Both the position numbers and the translations under genes were made by a program. A stretch of 32,281 nucleotides of DNA from a bacterium (GTDB lineage: Bacteria; JAJVIF01; JAPKYR01), in the NCBI GenBank assembly GCA_026394215.1, contig JAPKYR010000195.1, forward strand, positions 1-32,281. Reading direction: 5' to 3'. Under the pieces are notes generated by a model, which ran no database searches, had not been told where the DNA came from, and worked only from the letters and a program-made list of their open reading frames with translations. Below, piece by piece: positions 24,317 to 32,281 of this stretch. Every line of letters begins with the position of its first letter. The first letter of the stretch is position 1.

Positions 24317-24350
24317 CCATCCCCTTATTTACCGGGGGATGATTTTTTAT
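24317..24350 (+). terminator. Rho-independent terminator candidate
   Basis: CATCCCC (24318-24324) and GGGGATG (24335-24341) form a 7-bp GC-rich stem with a 10-base loop, followed immediately by ATTTTTTAT. It lies 37 bases after the unknown membrane-anchored gene and 62 bases before pyrF. Confidence 0.75.
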
Positions 24351-24412
24351 CACATAGACATCATAATATTCCCGAATCGGCAATCGATGCTCGACTCCGA
24401 CATAGGTGACAT

Positions 24413-25153
24413 ATGACAAATCGCATCCCGGCATCGGAACGTATTATTGTGGCACTGGACAGGTCGCCATTTTCCGGTAACCTGCCCCTTCTCGATATCC
24501 TCGAAGGCAGAGCGAAATGGGTTAAAATCGGGCTTAGGAGCATACTCGCGGAAGGACCCGGAATTCTTGAAAAACCAAACGAGCTCGGATACAAAATTTT
24601 TCTCGATTTGAAACTCCATGATATTCCGTCCACAGTCGCTGCGTCGCTTGAGAACCTGATTCCATACGGGTTCGACATGGTCACGCTTCATGTCGCTGGT
24701 GGACGGCGCATGATCGAGGCATTGAGGAAGACCGCCGATGAAACCGGGGGCGGTCGCAGGCCGCTATTATTGGGCGTTACGCTTCTAACAAGCCTCGATC
24801 AGACCGACATCCGCGACCTCGGCGTGATTTATTCCGTCGCCGGACATGTCAAGCGCCTCGCGGAAATAGCCCGGGATTCGGGCTGCGACGGGGTTATCGC
24901 AAGCGGTGCCGAAGTGAAGGTGGTAAGAAGCGCGTGCGGGGATGATTTTCTGATAGTCACGCCGGGAATCCGTCCGGGCGGTACCGACGATCCATCCTCG
25001 GATCAGCGTCGGGTGATGTCGCCATCGGAAGCCGTGCAACTGGGAAGCTCGATGCTTGTCGTGGGCAGGCCGATTCATGGTGCTGCCGATCCAGGCAAAG
25101 CGTTCGATGAGATCGTGAAGGAAATAGAAAGTACAGAAAGTCCGGCTGTGTAA
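24413..25153 (+). CDS. pyrF: Orotidine 5'-phosphate decarboxylase (PyrF)
   Basis: This 246-aa TIM-barrel enzyme makes UMP from OMP, the last step of de novo pyrimidine synthesis. Diagnostic motifs are IIVALDRS near the start, KIG for the next strand, the catalytic DLKLHDIPST (Lys-His-Asp charged network), TLHVAGG, LLGVTLLTS and TPGIRPGG near the phosphate site, then VVGRPI with the C-terminal RPI phosphate loop. The length is normal for the bacterial PyrF group. It stands alone after a terminator; upstream sequence has AGGTGAC near the ATG. Confidence 0.95.
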   Translation: MTNRIPASERIIVALDRSPFSGNLPLLDILEGRAKWVKIGLRSILAEGPGILEKPNELGYKIFLDLKLHDIPSTVAASLENLIPYGFDMVTLHVAGGRRMIEALRKTADETGGGRRPLLLGVTLLTSLDQTDIRDLGVIYSVAGHVKRLAEIARDSGCDGVIASGAEVKVVRSACGDDFLIVTPGIRPGGTDDPSSDQRRVMSPSEAVQLGSSMLVVGRPIHGAADPGKAFDEIVKEIESTESPAV

Positions 25154-25198
25154 AACAAGATTGTTCTTATTACCTATCCGCAAATAGTTTACAGTTCA

Positions 25199-25227
25199 TT
25201 GACATTAATTGATAAATCTATTATGAT
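25199..25227 (+). promoter_or_regulatory. Strong sigma-70-like promoter of the repeat lipoprotein gene
   Basis: A perfect TTGACA (25199-25204) is followed after 17 bases by TATGAT (25222-25227). The gene's ATG lies about 40 bases downstream, after GGGAGG. Confidence 0.65.
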
Positions 25228-25266
25228 TTTTCTCGTAAGGGCATTACATTCAGGGAGGTCGTCATA

Positions 25267-28197
25267 ATGAGGATTCATCATTTATTTTTCATCGCAGTGG
25301 TGCTGATCATCGTCGGTTGCGCAGGACATGGTTCTCAGCCAATTGCGCCGGGTGAAATGGCATCTCCCATGGAACTGACCGGCAACGCCGATGTATCAGG
25401 TGATTCAGGCATAAATAGCCACTATCTGCTAGCGTATGGTTATATTTATGTCGATCCTTACAGCCCGGACGGGCCGAAAATCGAAGTAATCCCGGTACGG
25501 GAAGGGGAGATCCATCTCAATATACTGAAATTCCTCGAGGACGGATCATGCGCGACCTGTTTTAAAATTGCCGGATTTAATTTCCCGCAGCCGGGCTATC
25601 TCGATATTGACATCGAGATCGAACATCCCTTTGGCGACCTGTTTTACTCGGTGTTTGATGTCCGTTGCATAATGATGTTTCAGGGGAGCCATGAGTTTCC
25701 GGTTGCAGGAAAATCGATATCCGATCCATTTCTCGGCGATGGGGCGTTATTGAACGCCGACGGCTACACTGCTCTCTACAACGGCTCGACATTTACCGCG
25801 CCGGTCGGCGGTTTGCAGAAATATTACCCCGGAAATTTATCTACCCCGACAATTCCGGATTCCGATATCAACGGCTACAAATATTTCATTACCGACAATC
25901 CGTCGAATCATCGAAATGCTTTCTTCGCGAATTCGTCCGATGTACAGACATTTTCGATGAAGCTCCCGACCGGACCGTTCATTATCGGCTACGCGGTCGA
26001 TGCCAACTGGTGGTTGCCGATATCCGAACCGGTCGATGATCCGCTGACTGATTTCGATTCGAACGCGAATTGTCCCGAAGGCTGGAAAATATTGGTTCAG
26101 GATATTGGCCCGGGTCTGTCTCCCGATGGAGGCAACACAAATCTTCTTATAAACGTCTATGACTGGCAGGGGAAGGATGAAACTTATCCGGTGCGGTGCG
26201 AATGCCCGGAATTATTCGATGGCGCCGTAGAAGCGACCTGGAAACAAGATTGCGTAGGATTTACACAATATGAGGCTGTGATAGCAAACTCAAAACTCGC
26301 GGCCAAGGGGAATTATTTCTGCATGGTCAGCAAGGAAGCTCAGGAGAATAATCCTACCGGGCAACCATGGCTTGATTTGACGGCGTATCAGATAACCGTT
26401 ATTGAGGTCGGAGGAATTCCTTTAAATCCAGTCGATGTCACCCCTCCGTGGCTGAACTTCTCCCCCGAAGATATTTGCGTTGAAGGCAACTATGCTTATG
26501 TGGCGGGTGGCGTTAATGGGCTTCATATTTTTAATGTTTCTGATCCAGCTAATCCGGTATGGGTAAGCCAGGTTGCCACGCCGGAGGGAGCACATGGTGT
26601 TGCTGTGTCGGGCGGTTTCGCGTATGTAGTGACGAATGATTATGGGGAGGATTCCGGTCTTCAGATAATCGATATAGAACCTCCCGATTCCGCATACATC
26701 GTTAATAATGTCGACACGCCGGGAGCGGGCAGGAGTGTAGCCGTGTCCAGCGGCTACGCGTATGTCGCGGATGGTGAGCCTGGTCTTCAGATTATCGACA
26801 TAGACCCTCCCGAGTCCGCATACATCGTGAAGGTAGTAGATACCCCAGATTATGCTAATGATGTATCCGTGTCCAGCGGATATGCGTATGTGGCCGATGA
26901 AGATTCCGGTTTTCAGATAATCGATATAGAACCTCCCGAATCTGCTTACATCGTGAATACAGTCGACACGCCCGAAGATGCACATAAAGTAGCCGTGTCG
27001 GGCGGGTATGCGTATGTCGCGGATGTTGATTTAGTAGGTTTAGAGATAATCAGCATCGAGCCCCCTGAGTCGGCATATATTGTAAATACAGTCGATCTTC
27101 CGGAGCATGCAGATGATGTGGCTGTATATGATGGGTACGCGTATGTCGTGGGAGGTGCTTTAAGTTTTCAGATAATCGACATAGAGCCTGCAGATTCCGC
27201 ATACATCCTGAATAAAATCGACGTACCGGGACACGCACGAGATGTTGCCGTGTCTAACGGATTTGCGTATGTCGCGAGTGATAATTACGGCATTACAATT
27301 ATCGATATCGATCCTCCCGGTTCCGCATACATTGTGAAGATAGTTAACACGCTGTGGGCGTCTATTAGTGTAGCTATATCCTCTGGCTACGCATTTGTGG
27401 TGAATCAACTATTCGATTTTACGATAATCGATATCGACCCTCCCGGTTCCGCTTACCCAGTGAATATTATCGACATACCGGATTATTCCCGAGGTGCAGC
27501 AGTATCAGGAGGCTATGCGTATGTCGCCGCTGAATTATCTGGACTTCAGGTAATCGATATTGAACCTCCCGGTTCCGCTTACACTGTAAATACTATCGAC
27601 ACGCCGGGGGGTGCGCTGGGTGTGGCGGTGTCCGGAGGCTATGCGTATGAGGCGGATTATAATAGTCTCCAGATAATCGACATAGACCCTCCCAGTGATG
27701 CATACATAGTGAATTCAATAAATACCGATGGGGCTAAAGATGTAGCAGTGTCTGGTGGTTATGCATATGTGACAGTTGATTATTCCGGTCTTCAAATTAT
27801 CGACATCGAGCCTCCAGAATCCGCATACATCGTGAATACAATCAACATTCCTGGGTATGCATATGCATCCGGTGTAGCCGTATCCGGAGGTTATGCATAT
27901 GTAGCGGCTGACGTTTCCGGCCTTCAGATAATCGACATAGATCCTCCCGAATCGGCATTCATCGCGAATACAGTCGACACGCCGGATTGGGCTTATGATG
28001 TTGCTGTATTGAATGGCTACGCGTTTGTGGCAGATGGCGTTTCCGGTCTTCAGATAATCGATATAGAGCCTCCTGAGTCTGCATATATCGTGAGTTCAAT
28101 TGACACGCCGGGGACAGCATGCGATGTAGCCGTATCCGGCGGATATGCCTATGTGGCGGATTTTAATCGCGGTTTGCGGATAATCAAGCTGTGGTAA
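25267..28197 (+). CDS. Large lipoprotein with 14 LVIVD-type beta-propeller repeats
   Basis: This 976-aa protein has a lipoprotein signal (hydrophobic FFIAVVLIIVG before Cys18). An N-terminal region (about 50-380) resembles that of the lipoprotein at 29601-32075: IDIEIEHPFG, FDVRCIMMF, LLNADGYT and NGYKYF match similar blocks there. From about residue 400, fourteen repeats of about 40-43 residues follow, each reading roughly GYAYVAD..SGLQIIDIEPP and then SAYIVNTVDTP, as in LVIVD repeats. The last blade ends IIKLW at the C-terminus. Repeats of this type form propeller blades; 14 would fit two seven-bladed propellers. It is probably a cell-surface or periplasmic anchored protein; its ligand is unknown. 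ATG 25267 follows GGGAGG. Confidence 0.85.
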   Translation: MRIHHLFFIAVVLIIVGCAGHGSQPIAPGEMASPMELTGNADVSGDSGINSHYLLAYGYIYVDPYSPDGPKIEVIPVREGEIHLNILKFLEDGSCATCFKIAGFNFPQPGYLDIDIEIEHPFGDLFYSVFDVRCIMMFQGSHEFPVAGKSISDPFLGDGALLNADGYTALYNGSTFTAPVGGLQKYYPGNLSTPTIPDSDINGYKYFITDNPSNHRNAFFANSSDVQTFSMKLPTGPFIIGYAVDANWWLPISEPVDDPLTDFDSNANCPEGWKILVQDIGPGLSPDGGNTNLLINVYDWQGKDETYPVRCECPELFDGAVEATWKQDCVGFTQYEAVIANSKLAAKGNYFCMVSKEAQENNPTGQPWLDLTAYQITVIEVGGIPLNPVDVTPPWLNFSPEDICVEGNYAYVAGGVNGLHIFNVSDPANPVWVSQVATPEGAHGVAVSGGFAYVVTNDYGEDSGLQIIDIEPPDSAYIVNNVDTPGAGRSVAVSSGYAYVADGEPGLQIIDIDPPESAYIVKVVDTPDYANDVSVSSGYAYVADEDSGFQIIDIEPPESAYIVNTVDTPEDAHKVAVSGGYAYVADVDLVGLEIISIEPPESAYIVNTVDLPEHADDVAVYDGYAYVVGGALSFQIIDIEPADSAYILNKIDVPGHARDVAVSNGFAYVASDNYGITIIDIDPPGSAYIVKIVNTLWASISVAISSGYAFVVNQLFDFTIIDIDPPGSAYPVNIIDIPDYSRGAAVSGGYAYVAAELSGLQVIDIEPPGSAYTVNTIDTPGGALGVAVSGGYAYEADYNSLQIIDIDPPSDAYIVNSINTDGAKDVAVSGGYAYVTVDYSGLQIIDIEPPESAYIVNTINIPGYAYASGVAVSGGYAYVAADVSGLQIIDIDPPESAFIANTVDTPDWAYDVAVLNGYAFVADGVSGLQIIDIEPPESAYIVSSIDTPGTACDVAVSGGYAYVADFNRGLRIIKLW
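26460..28197 (+). repeat. Tandem coding repeats (14 LVIVD blades, about 120-130 bp each)
   Basis: The DNA repeats the CAGATAATCGACATAGA.CC and TGGCTATGCGTATGT boxes with variable bases between. Divergence among units is mostly synonymous or in the variable loop, with some units nearly identical, indicating duplication within the gene. Period length and coding frame rule out CRISPR. Confidence 0.85.
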
Positions 28198-28341
28198 ACC
28201 TTGCCCGATCGACTCAGTTCTCCAACGTTGCCCGACGTTCCCCTGAAACCTGCGGGTGCATCCGGCAATTGATTTATTATCGGCATTAGGGATAATTGCC
28301 GAATAGAAAGGGATTGTTGAAAATTTACTGTTTCCTGTAAT

Positions 28342-28385
28342 TATGTAGGACATGCTTTCCAGCTTGTTATGCTTTCCAGCTTGTT
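28342..28385. repeat. Dispersed repeat, family C copy 1, with internal 17-bp tandem duplication
   Basis: A 28-bp core starting TATGTAGGACATGC and ending CAGCTTGTTA (28342-28369) recurs downstream of the second lipoprotein at 32177-32204 and, inverted, at 32234-32261. Here ATGCTTTCCAGCTTGTT is duplicated in tandem (28352-28368, 28369-28385). The unit ends close to the kdsD start. The remainder of 28198-28341 shows no gene. Confidence 0.75.
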
Positions 28386-28402
28386 ATTGAATGGTGACAT
28401 GA

Positions 28403-29416
28403 ATGGATAGTTCTGAATTAAAAACCGAAGTAAGCATCACTCCTCGCGACCGCGCGAAAGAAATAATCCATATTGAAAGCGACGCGCTCAACGGACTTGC
28501 GGATTCTCTGGATGAAAGTTTCGATACCGCCGTAACGGAAATCATGAAATGCCACGGACGAGTTGTGGTGAGCGGAGTCGGCAAATCGGGGATCATCGGA
28601 CGAAAAATCGCCGCGACATTTTTATCTACCGGTATTCCCGCCCTTTTTCTACATCCCACAGAGGGTGTACATGGCGATCTCGGCGCGATACTCCCGGACG
28701 ATGTCGTGATACTGATCTCCAACTCGGGCGAGACGAGTGAGATTCTCAGCCTGATGCCGGGGATTCGCGCTATCGGTGCGAAAGTGATCGCGATAACCGG
28801 CCGACCCGGAAGTTCGCTCGCAAATAACTCCGATCTGGTTCTCCCGTGCAGGATCGAGCGTGAGGCCGATCCGCATAATATGATCCCGACATCATCGACC
28901 GCCGCGCAACTCGCGCTTGGCGATGCGCTCGCGTTAGTCGTGATGGAGCGACGGGGGCTCAGTCGGGACGATCTCGCGAGACGCCACCCGGCCGGATCAA
29001 TTGGGAAGCGCCTGACCCTTAAAGTGTCCGATATCATGACCTCCGCTCCGCAAGACCCCAGGGTCAGGAATAATGAGACGTTCCGCGAGTCGCTTTTTGA
29101 ACTTACAGCGAAACGCCTTGGCGCGGTCAGTGTTGTCGATGAAGACGGCAAGCTGATGGGGATCATTACGGACGGCGATATCAAGCGTTTTCTCGAAATT
29201 CACGAGAAGGAAAAACGTTCGATCGATCAGTTGATGGAAACGAACGTAAATGACATTATGATCGTGAATCCCAAGCGGATTACCGCATGCACGCAAGCCT
29301 ACGATGCGCTCACCTTCATGGAAAAGCACCAGATCAGCCAGATACCGGTCGTGGATAATGGAGGGAAGGTTGTGGGGATGCTCAGGCTCCTGGACCTGGT
29401 CAAAGCAGGTTTATAG
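28403..29416 (+). CDS. kdsD: Arabinose-5-phosphate isomerase (KdsD family), SIS plus two CBS domains
   Basis: This 337-aa protein interconverts ribulose 5-phosphate and arabinose 5-phosphate, the first step toward Kdo for lipopolysaccharide. The SIS domain (about 40-190) has GVGKSGIIGRKIAATFLSTG, LHPTEGVHGDLGAI, ISNSGETSEI and the family signature DPHNMIPTSSTAAQLALGDA, followed by RRHPAGSIGKRL-like sequence. Two CBS motifs cover about 210-337 (VSVVDEDGKLMGIITDGDIK; ISQIPVVDNGGKVVGMLRLL). There is no obvious ribosome binding site, because the repeat at 28342-28385 lies just upstream. It lies alone between two large lipoprotein genes; GutQ-type paralogues are the only serious alternative. Confidence 0.93.
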   Translation: MDSSELKTEVSITPRDRAKEIIHIESDALNGLADSLDESFDTAVTEIMKCHGRVVVSGVGKSGIIGRKIAATFLSTGIPALFLHPTEGVHGDLGAILPDDVVILISNSGETSEILSLMPGIRAIGAKVIAITGRPGSSLANNSDLVLPCRIEREADPHNMIPTSSTAAQLALGDALALVVMERRGLSRDDLARRHPAGSIGKRLTLKVSDIMTSAPQDPRVRNNETFRESLFELTAKRLGAVSVVDEDGKLMGIITDGDIKRFLEIHEKEKRSIDQLMETNVNDIMIVNPKRITACTQAYDALTFMEKHQISQIPVVDNGGKVVGMLRLLDLVKAGL

Positions 29417-29565
29417 ATAAACAGCAGGCTGCAGTCCGGTTACGACAGCCGATACAGAGTACGGCTCATGAATTTACAGGAAATTAGTATCTATATTATT
29501 AGAAGTCTCTTGAATTCTGTGGTATTTTTAGTTCGCGTTGTACTCAACACGACTTAATATCAATC

Positions 29566-29574
29566 TGGTATAAT
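29566..29574 (+). promoter_or_regulatory. Extended -10 promoter (TGGTATAAT)
   Basis: TGGTATAAT is a perfect extended -10 box. No -35 with correct spacing is seen, which is usual for this promoter class. Transcription would start near 29581, only about 20 bases before the lipoprotein ATG; GGAGG at 29588-29592 is retained. The interval 29417-29565 holds nothing else recognisable. Confidence 0.55.
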
Positions 29575-29600
29575 GTTATTAAAACGTGGAGGATATGCAA

Positions 29601-32075
29601 ATGTACCGATGGACAGTAACCCTCGTTATGGTGGTGGTCATGGTTTGCGCTTCAGCGGGTTGTTCAGGATCGGGAAGAAATCCCCTCTCACCCTATGATG
29701 GACAACTAGATACATCTGTCGGAACTTCCAGCGAGCAACCGACTCAAGACTGGCTACTCAATTATTACGACATCTATTTCGATATTCAGAGCCAGACTTT
29801 TGAAGCGGTGGAAAATCGCACGGCGAGTTTCACGCTGAATATAGTCCCGTTCCTGAATCAGATGACGTTTCCCAAGAATGGAATATCGTTCGACCAGATT
29901 GTCCTGAATCAGGACGTTCCCGGAATTCTTGGTGTCGATGTAGTTTTCACGGTATATCACCCCTTTCCCGGGTATGCTCAGTACGATGCGTATGACATGA
30001 GGGGAATCCTAATCGGCGACGGCGCGGATAATCTTGCTTATGGCGGTCTCTCAGTCGCGAAACACGGGACCGATGTTTGGATGAAAAATCCGGACGGATA
30101 TTCCCGTTGGTTTAACCCGACAGAATTCACGACAGATAAAATTTTCGGCTACGCTCCTGGTGGATGGCAGAATTATGCCGGTGGAGCGACATTAAACCCA
30201 TATAAATATTACAGTAAACACCTTAATGCCGAACAGGATTTGTGGGGTTACTTGACAGGTACCAATAACTGGGACGGTGTTTTTGAAAATGGGGAGGGAA
30301 GGATGATGGAGCTTGAATTTGTCATGCCTACCGATGGAATCGGCTTAAAGTTCGGATACGCGATCGCGGTCTGCTGGGAAGAACAGGGTCCGACCCCGCC
30401 GTATCACCCGGTGCATGTAGCGGAACCTGTCGCGGCGAGGGTTAATAATCTTTCGGATATCTGGTACAACGAGACTGATGGCTCCGGCGGCAGCTTAATT
30501 CTAGACATCGATCTTTTCTCATGGGACGAGCAGCCATCGAAAGTGAAAATCGAATCGAGCGTGCTCAATGGAATCAAGGAATTCGATTTCGATACGTATG
30601 CGGTTCCCGGGGGAGAAAATTATTATACATGGCATGTCGAAGCGGAAGCGAAACCTCTGGATACAGGCGAAGGCCACTATTTCTGGGTAATCGCGGAGTG
30701 TGGAGGATATAATTATTCCAATGGGCTTCCCGATATTCCACATGCCAACGGACAGCTTGCGGCATTTTTCAGATACGATCTCGAAATTGGCACCGAACCG
30801 AATAACGAGCCCCCGACATGCAATGTCGTGGTTACCGATCCAATGACAACCCCTCCTGAGGGCTGGGCGCCGTTCATTTACACATTCGATTCCGGTGCGT
30901 TCGACCCGAATCAGGATTACACGACTTTAACATATGACTGGGATTTCGACGGCGACGGACTTTATTTTATAGCAGACAGCGATCCGGACGATTCCTGGAC
31001 AGGCAGTGACTGGACGCCGGTGCATGCGTTCCAGGAAACCCCGGTCGGTCCCTCGTCCGTAAGGGTAACCGATGACATGGGAGAGGTATCCGAATGCTCT
31101 CTTGATGAGATGCTTGTGCTTCCCATACATCAATCAAAAAATATCCCGCTGCGCGCAGGATATACCGCGTATGACCTTGGCGTCGATCCGGAAGATGGCG
31201 ATATTTATATAATCTACAACGATCATTCGACTTATGTTTACTCGTTGAACGACTGGTACGAGACATATTCAGATTATTTCCCCACAACTCAGTACAGTGA
31301 TTTCGACCGTGTCGATGTCGCTGCAGGCGGATGGGGAATTTACTCGAAAAAAATGAGTAACCCTGGTGTTTATGTTTACGATGGAGTCGGCATTTATGTG
31401 TCCGGCACTGCATGGGGCGGTGGCGAGAATAAACTTCGCGATGTTACGAACATGGGAATGGACGGCGAGTACGCCAACGATCTTCATTACTTCATTGGGT
31501 ATTACCACACGGGCATGGGCGTGAATATTATAATGCCCAGAAGTTACCTGGATGAACTCGGTTACCCTCAAAGCCCATGCTATTATTCCGAAGTCTTTAA
31601 CTACAACATATATGGAATTAATGTCGCGCATCAGGAATTTGTCCAGGCGATCGATGCCGGCATAGAGGGATCGAACTACTGGTACCTCGAAGCGCCGGAT
31701 TATTACTGCGCCGCGTTCAGGCAGACAGGAAGCGGCTACAGGCGCGACCCGGTTTATAACAACAGCTATTTCGGCACCGGCACAGAGGAAACTGGCGATA
31801 CATGCTGGACCGCCGATGTGTGCGATCTCGCGCATGATGCCGACGGCAGGTTCCATGTGCTTGACAAAGTTGACGGCGAAGCGGTAATCAAGGTATTTAG
31901 CGGAAGCGCGACAGGCGGAACCGCGCACGGATCGTATGGGGACGCCACAACAATCAAGAGTACGCCTTTAAGGATGGATGGAAGCGATTTTGACGGCAAC
32001 ATGATCGTGCTGCATGGAAATCCGACCGACGGGTATTTCATAAGCTTGTTTCTACCGAGCGAGTTTCCAGATTAG
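29601..32075 (+). CDS. Large lipoprotein with a PKD-like domain
   Basis: This 824-aa protein has a lipoprotein signal (TLVMVVVMVCASAGC, Cys21). The N-terminal region, to about residue 380, is related in motif order to the lipoprotein at 25267-28197: LGVDVVFTVYHPFPG, YDMRGILIGDG, MKNPDGYSRWFNP, IFGYAPGGWQNY and LNPYKYY. A PKD-like domain follows at about 410-510 (TYDWDFDGDGLYF). The C-terminal 300 residues are Tyr/Asp/Gly-rich with propeller-like hints (YTAYDLGVDPEDGDIYIIYN). I chose ATG 29601 because GGAGG sits eight bases upstream; GTG 29586 and ATG 29595 are poorer. Its function is unknown; surface or periplasmic location is likely. Confidence 0.8.
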   Translation: MYRWTVTLVMVVVMVCASAGCSGSGRNPLSPYDGQLDTSVGTSSEQPTQDWLLNYYDIYFDIQSQTFEAVENRTASFTLNIVPFLNQMTFPKNGISFDQIVLNQDVPGILGVDVVFTVYHPFPGYAQYDAYDMRGILIGDGADNLAYGGLSVAKHGTDVWMKNPDGYSRWFNPTEFTTDKIFGYAPGGWQNYAGGATLNPYKYYSKHLNAEQDLWGYLTGTNNWDGVFENGEGRMMELEFVMPTDGIGLKFGYAIAVCWEEQGPTPPYHPVHVAEPVAARVNNLSDIWYNETDGSGGSLILDIDLFSWDEQPSKVKIESSVLNGIKEFDFDTYAVPGGENYYTWHVEAEAKPLDTGEGHYFWVIAECGGYNYSNGLPDIPHANGQLAAFFRYDLEIGTEPNNEPPTCNVVVTDPMTTPPEGWAPFIYTFDSGAFDPNQDYTTLTYDWDFDGDGLYFIADSDPDDSWTGSDWTPVHAFQETPVGPSSVRVTDDMGEVSECSLDEMLVLPIHQSKNIPLRAGYTAYDLGVDPEDGDIYIIYNDHSTYVYSLNDWYETYSDYFPTTQYSDFDRVDVAAGGWGIYSKKMSNPGVYVYDGVGIYVSGTAWGGGENKLRDVTNMGMDGEYANDLHYFIGYYHTGMGVNIIMPRSYLDELGYPQSPCYYSEVFNYNIYGINVAHQEFVQAIDAGIEGSNYWYLEAPDYYCAAFRQTGSGYRRDPVYNNSYFGTGTEETGDTCWTADVCDLAHDADGRFHVLDKVDGEAVIKVFSGSATGGTAHGSYGDATTIKSTPLRMDGSDFDGNMIVLHGNPTDGYFISLFLPSEFPD

Positions 32076-32176
32076 GATCAACACAAGAAGTAATCCATCG
32101 TCGTGGCATGCGACTCCGGCGCAGGATTGAGCATGTGCCGGAAGGGGCTGTTAAAAAATTACCTGTTTGCTGTAAT

Positions 32177-32261
32177 TATGTAGGATATGCTTTCCAGCTT
32201 GTTATTGAATGCCAGCAATCATCATGGTTTCAGTAACAAGCTGGAAAGCATGTCCTACATA
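32177..32261. repeat. Dispersed repeat, family C copy 2, as a long hairpin
   Basis: The arms at 32177-32204 and 32234-32261 pair at 27 of 28 positions around a 29-base loop; the core TAGGA.ATGCTTTCCAGC is shared with 28342-28369. It lies about 100 bases after the second lipoprotein and may end its transcript, though it has no clean T-run. The rest of 32076-32281 shows no gene. Confidence 0.75.
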
Positions 32262-32281
32262 AATTTAATTAAAATCCACTT

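Noticed and set aside
26460-28197. CRISPR array
   Set aside because: Repeats are in-frame coding units of about 120-130 bp with graded divergence, not identical short repeats with unique spacers.
25200-32281. Phage or integrative element carrying the lipoproteins
   Set aside because: No integrase, phage structural gene or attachment-site duplication is visible.
1-32281. tRNA or rRNA genes
   Set aside because: No cloverleaf-like or rRNA-like segment was recognised on either strand by reading; a covariance search was not possible.

Overview
The window comes from a Gram-negative (diderm) bacterium of roughly even base composition. It carries an RND heavy-metal efflux pump, a Kdo-pathway arabinose-5-phosphate isomerase and two lipobox-containing lipoproteins. 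Many short imperfect palindromes are scattered between genes. I cannot assign a phylum from the sequence alone; the unfamiliar large lipoproteins and the repeats suggest an uncultured lineage.

Layout. 1-1.4 kb: the end of a CusA/CzcA-type pump and a small membrane protein. 1.6-9.3 kb, minus strand: a complete-looking kdpABCDE potassium-uptake operon, except that kdpA carries an internal deletion plus frameshift. 9.5-12.6 kb: a YchF-type ATPase/GTPase, a SAM methyltransferase and a DEAD-box helicase, the helicase also broken by an internal deletion plus frameshift. 12.7-13.6 kb: an AT-rich orphan gene bracketed by related hairpins. 13.6-16.9 kb: a probable magnesium-uptake operon with a long regulated leader. 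16.9-19.5 kb, minus strand: a xylose isomerase-like protein and xylulokinase. 19.7-25.2 kb: a GNAT protein, a HigB/HigA-like toxin-antitoxin pair with a metallopeptidase-fused antitoxin, a DUF362 protein, an unknown membrane-anchored protein and PyrF. 25.2-32.1 kb: two large lipoproteins sharing an N-terminal region, separated by KdsD.

The most interesting part is the leader of the magnesium operon (about 13627-14077). A good sigma-70-like promoter is followed by a 45-codon reading frame with a strong ribosome binding site and an acidic/proline run (EGPDISDDPPS). A segment just after its stop codon can pair in two mutually exclusive ways. It can pair perfectly over 10 bp with the ribosome binding site of a second small frame (52 codons), hiding it. 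Or it can pair with codons 35-39 of the first frame, exposing that site. The second frame ends one base before the transporter start, so the two are probably translationally coupled, and it contains a second, 11-bp perfect hairpin. The transporter is an NRAMP homologue lacking the DPGN and MPH motifs of manganese/iron transporters, and it is followed by a 61-aa membrane protein and a channel-less MgtE-N/CBS protein. The architecture reads as a magnesium-sensing leader-peptide attenuator analogous to, but unrelated in sequence to, enterobacterial mgtL. That reading is inference from sequence; the pairings themselves are visible.

Two genes (kdpA and the helicase) have lost short internal stretches and shifted frame. 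Either these are real lesions or the sequence contains assembly deletions; both junctions need read-level checking before kdp function is inferred.
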